A stretch of 5,005 nucleotides of DNA from Cycloclasticus sp. (GTDB lineage Bacteria > Pseudomonadota > Gammaproteobacteria > Methylococcales > Cycloclasticaceae), in the NCBI GenBank assembly GCA_019090295.1, contig JAHRWG010000142.1, forward strand, positions 1 through 5,005, given 5' to 3'. Positions 1 through 5,005 of this stretch are shown piece by piece. The notes under the pieces were generated by a model. That model saw nothing but the letters and a program-made list of their open reading frames with translations. It ran no database searches and had not been told where the DNA came from. Position 1 is the first letter of the stretch. The number at the start of each line of letters is the position of its first letter. A program made the translations under genes and the position numbers.

Positions 1-1
1 A

Positions 2-412
2 AAAGTTCAACGCCAGCCATTAGTGTCGGGTGACATCATCTCTATTGGCAAGCATACCCTCGTTTTCTCAACCACTGACAATGCTGAGGAGACAGGTAGG
101 AATACAGCCGACTACTCTACTGAAATGCCTCTTTCGACAACCAAAATCAAACAAGAAATGGGGCACTTACAACACTTAAACGGTAAAAATATTGGCCTTG
201 TGATCAACTTAGACAATGCTGTTAGTGAGTTAGAATTTAATGGAAATAATGTGGCTCTTATCGCTAAAAGACAAACCGGCTATTACCTTTCTAGATTACT
301 TGATGGCGTGGACATTACCATTGGTGGCAAGCCTGTTGATGATGAAATACGACTAACGGATAATGCAAAAATACACGTTGCTAATAATAAGTATTTGTTT
401 TTCTATGGATAG
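2..412 (+). CDS. FHA-domain protein, C-terminal part (5' end outside window)
   Basis: The frame is open from base 2 to a TAG stop at 410-412, giving 136 visible residues. A GTG at 23 could be read as a start, but the codons before it (KVQRQPL) continue straight into VSGDIISIGKHTLVF. That is the usual last part of an FHA domain, in which a variable loop leads to L-x-x-GD-x-I-x-IG-x-H-x-L. The gene therefore starts upstream of the window, and the phosphothreonine-binding Gly-Arg and Ser-x-x-His motifs lie there too. After a polar linker of about 30 residues, a second module (visible residues about 55-136) runs from LNGKNIG through KRQTGYYL and GGKPVDD to KYLFFYG. It resembles the degenerate second FHA-like domain found in some proteobacterial FHA proteins. 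FHA domains bind phosphothreonine peptides, but the partner here is unknown. No signal peptide or membrane segment is visible. The gene converges on radA with a 48-base gap and no convincing terminator. The family call is solid; the specific role is not known. Confidence 0.8.
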   Translation, partial: KVQRQPLVSGDIISIGKHTLVFSTTDNAEETGRNTADYSTEMPLSTTKIKQEMGHLQHLNGKNIGLVINLDNAVSELEFNGNNVALIAKRQTGYYLSRLLDGVDITIGGKPVDDEIRLTDNAKIHVANNKYLFFYG

Positions 413-460
413 TTTAGCCGTTAAGTCCGCTTATTTAATGACCCAAAAGCCTCATAACTG

Positions 461-1825
461 TTAAAGAAGCTCTAACGCATCACTTAACATGCTCATTGGG
501 TATATCTTAAGGCCCTTAACCCCACCTTTAGGAATGTTGCCTTTAGGTGCTAACGCCACATTGAAACCATGTTTTACTGCCTCTCGTAACCGCTCTTCTC
601 CATTAGGAACTGGGCGAACTTCACCAGACAAGCCCAACTCACCAAAGACAACCCAGTCTTTTGCAATATTCTTACCTTTAAAACTTGAAAGCAAGGCTGC
701 TACAACGGCTAAATCCCCGCCTGTTTCCATCACTCGCAACCCACCCACAATATTGACAAAAACATCTTGATCCAATAAAGAGCAGCTCCCATGGCGGTTT
801 AGGATAGCGAGCAGCATGGCTAATCGATTCTGGTCCATTCCTACCGTTATTCTCTTAGCCTGCCCCTGACCACTGTCATCCACCAATGCTTGAACTTCGA
901 CTAATAAAGGACGGGAGCCTTCTCGACTAACCATCACAACACTCCCAGGCACGTCCTGTTCATGCCTAGATAAAAAAATAGCTGATGGGTTTGAGACCTC
1001 TCGAAGGCCTTTTTCAGTCATAGCAAAAATACCGAGCTCATTCACTGCACCAAATCGGTTTTTAATGGCCCTAATAACACGAAAACGGCTTGCTGAGTCT
1101 CCTTCAAAGTACAGTACTGAATCAACCATGTGCTCCAGAACACGCGGCCCTGCAATAGCACCTTCTTTCGTGACATGCCCGACTAAAAAGATGGTTGTAT
1201 TCGTCCGCTTAGCAAAGCGGACCAGGCGTGCTGCACATTCCCTCACCTGTCCAACTGACCCAGGCACAGACTGTAATTGTTCACTAAACACTGTTTGAAT
1301 AGAGTCAATCACCAATATTTTAGCTGACAGTTTTTCTGACGTTGCTAAGATTGTTTCTAAGGAAATTTCACATAAAATCTGCACCTTATCAACAGACAAA
1401 CTCAGGCGCGTTGCTCGCATACTTACTTGCTGTGCTGACTCCTCACCACTGACATATAACGCATTCACGTCTCGACTTAAATTTGCCAAAGCCTGCAGCA
1501 ATAAGGTTGACTTGCCAATACCTGGGTCTCCCCCAATTAAGATGGCTGACCCTGGAACAATTCCACCACCTAACACACGGTCTAGCTCATTTAAGCCACT
1601 TTTTCTACGCTCTACAACACCTGCCTTAACATCTGATAGAATTTCTACCGCTGATGAACTGGTATCACCAGCATAGCCACTAAAACGAGTAACTGCTGCA
1701 GAACTGGGTTGGCTTGACTCTTCAAGTGTATTCCAGCCACCACAATCTTGACATTGTCCAGCCCATTTGGAGGTACGAGCACTGCATTCACGGCACTGGT
1801 ATGTTGTTTTTTGCTTACTTGCCAT
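461..1825 (-). CDS. radA: DNA repair protein RadA (Sms), branch-migration ATPase
   Basis: RadA is a RecA-like, DnaB-related ATPase that promotes branch migration and processes recombination intermediates in the cytoplasm. From the chosen start it has 454 residues, close to the 460 of E. coli RadA. In order: a C4 zinc finger (Cys11, Cys14, Cys25, Cys28), an ATPase core with Walker A GGDPGIGKST (98-107) and Walker B ILVIDS (170-175), the family-specific KNRFG motif (255-259), and a Lon-protease-like C-terminal domain (about 280-454). All hallmark residues are present and the frame is intact. The frame stays open up to an ATG at 1855. I prefer the ATG at 1825 because it gives the typical MASKQKTTYQC N-terminus and has AAAGGA five bases upstream; the ATGs at 1855 and 1831 would add residues not usual in the family. 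The start lies inside the end of alr, an 11-base overlap, so translation is probably coupled. Likely last gene of a dnaB-alr-radA unit. Confidence 0.95.
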   Translation of the reverse strand: MASKQKTTYQCRECSARTSKWAGQCQDCGGWNTLEESSQPSSAAVTRFSGYAGDTSSSAVEILSDVKAGVVERRKSGLNELDRVLGGGIVPGSAILIGGDPGIGKSTLLLQALANLSRDVNALYVSGEESAQQVSMRATRLSLSVDKVQILCEISLETILATSEKLSAKILVIDSIQTVFSEQLQSVPGSVGQVRECAARLVRFAKRTNTTIFLVGHVTKEGAIAGPRVLEHMVDSVLYFEGDSASRFRVIRAIKNRFGAVNELGIFAMTEKGLREVSNPSAIFLSRHEQDVPGSVVMVSREGSRPLLVEVQALVDDSGQGQAKRITVGMDQNRLAMLLAILNRHGSCSLLDQDVFVNIVGGLRVMETGGDLAVVAALLSSFKGKNIAKDWVVFGELGLSGEVRPVPNGEERLREAVKHGFNVALAPKGNIPKGGVKGLKIYPMSMLSDALELL

Positions 1826-2921
1826 CAGCATCCTTTCTGTAAAGCCTAGGTACACGTTGTGTCACACCGCACATTAAATCATAAGAAATTGTTTCACTGT
1901 TCTCAGCTATCTCTTCAATAGCCAGACCATCGCCCCATAAAGTAACCTGATCAGAAATTTTAACCGTATTAAGCTGACTAACATCTACATTAATTGAGTC
2001 CATCGACACCCGACCAACTAAGCCTGCTTTTTGTTGGTTAATAAGTACTGGGGTACCCTCGGCAGCATGTCTTGGGTAACCATCACCATAGCCCACACCA
2101 ATGGTGGCGATAAGGCTGGTTTTTTTAGCTGTCCAAGTCCCACCATAGCCAACTGATTGGCCTTTTTCTACGATGCGTAGCGCAATTACCGTACTTTTTA
2201 ACGTCATAACCGCTTGCAAGCCAATGCCAGCAGTATCGTTTCCACCTATGAATGGGTTTCCCCCATAAAGCATAATACCTGGTCTTACCCAGTGACGCTG
2301 TGCATGCTTCCAACCGATAAGCCCAGCAGAGTTAGTAATACTTTGCTCGCCAACTAGCCCTTCTACCGCTTGGTCAAACAGCTCTACCTGTTTGTTTGTA
2401 GCAGGCGAATCCATATCATCTGCACAGGCTAAGTGAGTCATTAACTTAATGGGCAAACGTACTTTAGCAGACAGTTCAAGGCTATCATGTACGCGTTTCA
2501 CCGCATTCAAACTAACCCCCAAACGGTTCATACCCGTATTGATTTTTAACCACACTGTTATCGGCTGAGTTAACTGGCTTTGATTCAAATAATCGACCTG
2601 GTAATCACTATGTACGACGGCATCTAACTCATACTGTGAAAAAACATCAACATCCATAGGGCTGGTAAAGCCGGTCAAAACAAGAACAGTTTTACGAACA
2701 CCCGCTTTTCTTAGTTGAACGCCTTCTTCTAACCTTGCTACAGCAAAGCCATCAACATGATTTAGTGCTTCAGCAATCGCTAATAGCCCGTGGCCGTATG
2801 CATCGGCTTTAATAACAGCCAGTACCTTTGAGTGCGGTGCATGCATCCGGACAAGTTTAGCATTATTAGCCAGTGCCGCTAAATTAATGGTGACCTGAGT
2901 TTTAGTTTCTTGCTGCACCAT
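1815..2921 (-). CDS. alr: Alanine racemase, PLP-dependent
   Basis: Alr interconverts L- and D-alanine in the cytoplasm with pyridoxal phosphate and supplies D-Ala for peptidoglycan. The 368-residue product is slightly longer than E. coli Alr (359). The PLP-binding lysine is Lys38 in VIKADAYGHG. Lys126 and Arg133 in WLKINTGMNRLG correspond to the carbamylated lysine and PLP-contacting arginine of the Geobacillus enzyme. RPGIMLYG (213-220) holds the arginine that contacts the pyridine nitrogen. Tyr278 in GVGYGDGYPR is the second catalytic base, and Met307-Asp308 in RVSMDS completes the active-site entrance. It therefore looks fully functional. The ATG at 2921 is the first possible start, because an in-frame TAA lies eight codons upstream; no clear Shine-Dalgarno precedes it. 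It begins 26 bases after dnaB and overlaps radA by 11 bases, implying co-transcription. The sequence does not tell whether it is the biosynthetic or a catabolic (DadX-type) enzyme; the dnaB neighbourhood favours the biosynthetic one. Confidence 0.95.
   Translation of the reverse strand: MVQQETKTQVTINLAALANNAKLVRMHAPHSKVLAVIKADAYGHGLLAIAEALNHVDGFAVARLEEGVQLRKAGVRKTVLVLTGFTSPMDVDVFSQYELDAVVHSDYQVDYLNQSQLTQPITVWLKINTGMNRLGVSLNAVKRVHDSLELSAKVRLPIKLMTHLACADDMDSPATNKQVELFDQAVEGLVGEQSITNSAGLIGWKHAQRHWVRPGIMLYGGNPFIGGNDTAGIGLQAVMTLKSTVIALRIVEKGQSVGYGGTWTAKKTSLIATIGVGYGDGYPRHAAEGTPVLINQQKAGLVGRVSMDSINVDVSQLNTVKISDQVTLWGDGLAIEEIAENSETISYDLMCGVTQRVPRLYRKDADGK
1831..1836 (-). promoter_or_regulatory. Ribosome binding site of radA
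   Basis: AAAGGA on the minus strand lies five bases before the ATG at 1825, inside the last codons of alr. It is placed well for that ATG but abuts the ATG at 1831-1829, so it decides the radA start in favour of 1825. Confidence 0.7.
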
Positions 2922-2947
2922 ATTAACGCTGAGTAAATCGACTTAGT

Positions 2948-4342
2948 TTAATACTCATCATCGATGTAAGAATCATTTGCGTAATTTTCAAAACGTGTAT
3001 ATTGCCCTAAGAAAGATAAACGACACGTTCCAATGGGACCATTACGCTGTTTACCAATAATAATCTCAGCCACACCTTTTGAATCGGAGTCTTCGTTATA
3101 CACTTCATCACGGTAAATAAAGATAATAACATCGGCATCCTGCTCAATACTCCCGGACTCTCTTAAATCTGACATCACAGGCCGTTTATTCGGCCTTTGT
3201 TCCAAGTTACGGTTAAGTTGAGATAAAGCAATAACGGGGACATCTAACTCTTTAGCTAAGGCTTTTAATGAACGTGATATATCTGATATTTCAGCAACAC
3301 GGCTTTCGCTTTTTGATGGGGACTGCATTAGTTGTAAGTAATCTAATACAATCAAACCTAATTGGCCATTTTCCTTCATCAGCCGTCTAGCACGTGCCCT
3401 AACTTCAATTGGGCTTAAGGCGGGTGTATCATCAATAAATACTTTTGCTTCCGCTAGCAAATTAATCGATGACTGCATACGTGGCCATTCATCATCTTCA
3501 AGCTGCCCAGTACGGACTTTATGCTGATCAATTCGACCTAAAGATGACATCATCCTCATGGCTAAGGCATCACCAGGCATCTCCATACTAAATACAGCGA
3601 CAGGCATTCCACTTTGAATACCGACATTTTCAGCCAAATTCATAGCAAAACTGGTTTTCCCCATAGATGGTCGCCCAGCCACAATAATTAAGTCTGATGG
3701 TTGCAAACCTGACATCATTTCATCAAGGTCAGTAAAGCCTGAACTGACTCCGGTGATAACTTCTTGGTTTTCGTGTAACTCTGTAATACGGTCGACGGCC
3801 TTGCCTAACAGGTCTTTAATGGACTCAAATCCTTTTTGCCCTTTAGCACCTTGCTCCGCAATTTTAAATACTTTGCTTTCAGCTGTATCAAGCAACTCAT
3901 TGATATCACGCCCTTCAGTATCGAAGCCAGAATCAGCAATTTCATTGCCAATATGAATGAGCTGCCGGCGCACTGATCGTTGCCGCACAATATCTGCATA
4001 ACTGACAATATTAGCCGCACTCGGAGTATCATTAGCTAGTGCAGCTAAGTAAGCCAAACCACCTACTGAGTCTAGCTCGCCTGTTTGACCCAATATTTCT
4101 GAAATAGTGACAACATCGAAGGGCTCGTCTCGCCTAGCTAACTCAGTAATGGACTCAAAAATTAACCGGTGATCTTTTCGATAAAAATCTTCAATCGATA
4201 CCTTATCTGCGACTTTATCCCAGCATTGGTTATCGAGCATCAAGCCACCTAAAACAGACTGTTCAGCTTGTAGTGAGTAAGGTGGTAGACGAAGAAGGTC
4301 TTCACTGTCTTCTCCAGGATAATCGTAGTCAGGTTCTGTCAT
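2948..4342 (-). CDS. dnaB: Replicative DNA helicase DnaB
   Basis: DnaB is the hexameric 5'-3' helicase that unwinds the replication fork and recruits DnaG primase. The 464 residues match the family (E. coli 471). The N-terminal domain (about 20-125) opens with LPPYSLQAEQSVLGGLMLDN and includes DSVGGLAYLAAL and NTPSAANI-like segments. A linker of about 155-195 precedes the RecA-like motor. The motor carries Walker A GRPSMGKTS (223-231), the catalytic glutamate Glu254 in FSMEM, Walker B LIVLDYLQLM (330-339, Asp334), SQLNRNLEQRP (374-384), SDLRESGSIEQDAD (391-404) and the C-terminal IFIYRDEVY segment, which holds the likely arginine finger Arg411. No intein interrupts the usual insertion sites. 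The ATG at 4342 is the earliest start, because an in-frame TAA lies four codons upstream; no Shine-Dalgarno is evident. It is separated from rplI by a terminator, so it probably has its own promoter, and it leads alr and radA. Confidence 0.95.
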   Translation of the reverse strand: MTEPDYDYPGEDSEDLLRLPPYSLQAEQSVLGGLMLDNQCWDKVADKVSIEDFYRKDHRLIFESITELARRDEPFDVVTISEILGQTGELDSVGGLAYLAALANDTPSAANIVSYADIVRQRSVRRQLIHIGNEIADSGFDTEGRDINELLDTAESKVFKIAEQGAKGQKGFESIKDLLGKAVDRITELHENQEVITGVSSGFTDLDEMMSGLQPSDLIIVAGRPSMGKTSFAMNLAENVGIQSGMPVAVFSMEMPGDALAMRMMSSLGRIDQHKVRTGQLEDDEWPRMQSSINLLAEAKVFIDDTPALSPIEVRARARRLMKENGQLGLIVLDYLQLMQSPSKSESRVAEISDISRSLKALAKELDVPVIALSQLNRNLEQRPNKRPVMSDLRESGSIEQDADVIIFIYRDEVYNEDSDSKGVAEIIIGKQRNGPIGTCRLSFLGQYTRFENYANDSYIDDEY

Positions 4343-4369
4343 AGCGTGTGGTTAACTTTATTTATTTCG

Positions 4370-4375
4370 ATTGTA
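4370..4375 (-). promoter_or_regulatory. Possible -10 box of a dnaB promoter
   Basis: TACAAT on the minus strand matches five of six bases of the sigma-70 -10 consensus and lies 27 bases before the dnaB ATG, just past the upstream terminator. No good -35 is present: TTGCCC at 4396-4401 is 20 bases away, which is too far, and the hexamer at the ideal distance is poor. The site is suggested mainly by the need for a promoter between terminator and dnaB. Low confidence. Confidence 0.3.
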
Positions 4376-4399
4376 CAGTATGGCTGTTTATCTCAGGGC

Positions 4400-4433
4400 A
4401 AAAAAAAGGCCGGTGTCTACGACACCGGCCTTT
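4400..4433 (-). terminator. Strong intrinsic terminator after rplI
   Basis: GGCCGGTGTC (4408-4417) and GACACCGGCC (4421-4430) form a perfect, GC-rich 10 bp stem with a TAC/GTA loop, extendable by three A-T pairs. Reading the minus strand, the stem is followed by eight Ts (complement of A4400-A4407), so it fits a Rho-independent terminator for the ribosomal-protein operon ending 18 bases earlier with the rplI stop. On the plus strand the stem is followed only by TTTACTC, so it is much weaker in that direction. Confidence 0.9.
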
Positions 4434-4448
4434 ACTCTGCACTAAAAC

Positions 4449-4898
4449 TTAATCTTCAGCAACGACTGCCAGCTTAAGAGAGCTCACAACATCAGTATGC
4501 AAGTGAACAGGTATCTCATATTCACCCACCTGTCTAATAGAACCTTCTGATAACTTCACTTCTAATTTATCTAGTTCAACACCTTCAGCGGCACACGCTT
4601 TAATAATGTCAGATAGGCCAACAGAGCCGAAGAGCTTACCTTCTTCACCAGCTTGGTGAACAATAGATAAACTTAATGCTGCAACTGCTTCAGCTTTCTT
4701 CTGAGCTGCCACCAAACGTTCCTCGGCAGCTTTTTCTAACTCTGCTCTACGCTTTTCAAATTCTTCAATTCGATCTGCCGTTGCAAGAACTGCTTTACCA
4801 TTAGGCACTAAAAAATTACGTCCAAAGCCTGATTTAACAGACACTCTATCACCTAAATTACCTAAATTCGCTACTTTTTCAAGAAGAATAACGTCCAT
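4449..4898 (-). CDS. rplI: 50S ribosomal protein L9
   Basis: L9 binds 23S rRNA with its N-terminal domain and reaches out from the base of the L1 stalk, helping to maintain reading frame. The length of 149 residues equals E. coli L9. The N-terminal domain carries the family signature from Gly13 to Thr40 (GNLGDRVSVKSGFGRNFLVP followed by NGKAVLAT). A long charged, Ala/Glu/Lys-rich connecting helix follows at about 41-75 (EEFEKRRAELEKAAEERL). The C-terminal rRNA-binding domain (about 76-149) includes GKLFGSVG and ends in LAVVAED. The ATG at 4898 is preceded by AGGA at 4907-4910 with an eight-base spacer. It follows the truncated upstream gene by 37 AT-rich bases and ends just before a strong terminator, so it is probably the last gene of an rpsF-rpsR-type operon, whose earlier genes would lie beyond the right edge. 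Nothing unusual is seen. Confidence 0.95.
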   Translation of the reverse strand: MDVILLEKVANLGNLGDRVSVKSGFGRNFLVPNGKAVLATADRIEEFEKRRAELEKAAEERLVAAQKKAEAVAALSLSIVHQAGEEGKLFGSVGLSDIIKACAAEGVELDKLEVKLSEGSIRQVGEYEIPVHLHTDVVSSLKLAVVAED

Positions 4899-4906
4899 CG
4901 TATTTA

Positions 4907-4910
4907 TCCT
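4907..4910 (-). promoter_or_regulatory. Ribosome binding site of rplI
   Basis: AGGA within ATAGGAT on the minus strand lies eight bases before the rplI ATG. It is a standard Shine-Dalgarno core and confirms the start at 4898. Confidence 0.7.
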
Positions 4911-4935
4911 ATAATATTTAAAATTTAATCCAGCG

Positions 4936-5004
4936 TTACACTTTACTTATAAAGCGCTGCCGCCAATTCATCCAGACATCTGATAAACCAATTATAATTA
5001 AGGG
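4936..5004 (-). CDS. C-terminal end of a probable DUF2232 (YybS-like) membrane protein
   Basis: Only the last 22 codons are inside the window, ending at TAA (4938-4936). They read PLIIIGLSDVWMNWRQRF and then ISKV: a hydrophobic stretch running into an Asp-Trp and basic tail. This looks like the end of the last membrane segment of the DUF2232 family, whose gene sits between rpsR and rplI in Pseudomonas and other gammaproteobacteria (established gene order). Its function is unknown; it is thought to be a multi-pass inner-membrane protein. The gap of 37 bases to rplI suggests one operon. The neighbouring minus frame is also open to the edge (stop TAA at 4945-4943) but has a less membrane-like sequence. 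The family call rests on 22 residues plus context, so it is moderate. rpsR, the other possible neighbour, does not match. Confidence 0.5.
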   Translation of the reverse strand, partial: PLIIIGLSDVWMNWRQRFISKV

Positions 5005-5005
5005 C

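Noticed and set aside
422..436. Possible terminator between the FHA gene and radA (TAAG-TCCG-CTTA then TTT)
   Set aside because: The stem is only four weak base pairs and the T-run is three; not a credible intrinsic terminator in either direction.
489..770. Plus-strand open frame of 93 codons
   Set aside because: It lies entirely antisense to the well-supported radA; its composition (many Pro, Thr, Ser) is that of a shadow frame.
1065..1298. Plus-strand open frame of 77 codons
   Set aside because: Antisense to the RadA ATPase core, with no recognisable domain.
2125..2313. Minus-strand open frame of 62 codons
   Set aside because: Out-of-frame shadow within alr, whose own frame carries all catalytic motifs.
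3620..3680. Intein insertion in DnaB at the Walker A site
   Set aside because: The motif GRPSMGKTS is uninterrupted and the protein has normal length.
3753..4032. Open frames on both strands inside dnaB
   Set aside because: Both are shadows within the intact dnaB frame and show no independent start signal.
4943..5005. Alternative open frame at the right edge (ends in LDELAAALYK)
   Set aside because: It overlaps the frame with the hydrophobic, membrane-like tail expected before rplI; that other frame fits the known gene order better.

Overview
This window is an ordinary chromosomal housekeeping region of a moderately AT-rich bacterium, most likely a gammaproteobacterium. The gene order on the minus strand (right to left: end of a probable DUF2232 membrane protein, rplI, dnaB, alr, radA) extends the rpsR-DUF2232-rplI-dnaB-alr order known from Pseudomonas. 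The protein sequences also look gammaproteobacterial, especially the DnaB N-terminus and the 149-residue L9. I cannot name the genus. A low-GC lineage such as Methylophaga or Cycloclasticus would fit, but that is a guess.

Layout from left to right. Positions 2-412 (+) hold the 3' end of an FHA-domain protein gene whose start lies outside the window. A 48-base gap separates it from radA, which converges on it from the minus strand. Positions 461-2921 (-) hold radA and alr, which overlap by 11 bases. Positions 2948-4342 (-) hold dnaB, 26 bases upstream of alr, so dnaB-alr-radA reads as one transcription unit. Positions 4343-4448 form the only sizeable gene-free gap, at 106 bases. It contains a very strong intrinsic terminator for the ribosomal-protein operon and must hold any private dnaB promoter. 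Positions 4449-4898 (-) hold rplI. The right edge carries the last 22 codons of an upstream gene, probably a DUF2232 membrane protein.

The genes combine translation (L9), replication fork unwinding (DnaB), D-alanine supply for peptidoglycan (Alr) and recombination-associated branch migration (RadA). This is a growth-linked cluster rather than a dedicated pathway. I saw no mobile element, CRISPR array, tRNA, rRNA, riboswitch or broken gene, and I do not think the window holds an undescribed system. The points worth a second look are gene-boundary questions: the FHA gene's false internal start, the radA start, the cut-off gene at the right edge, and the rplI/dnaB terminator.
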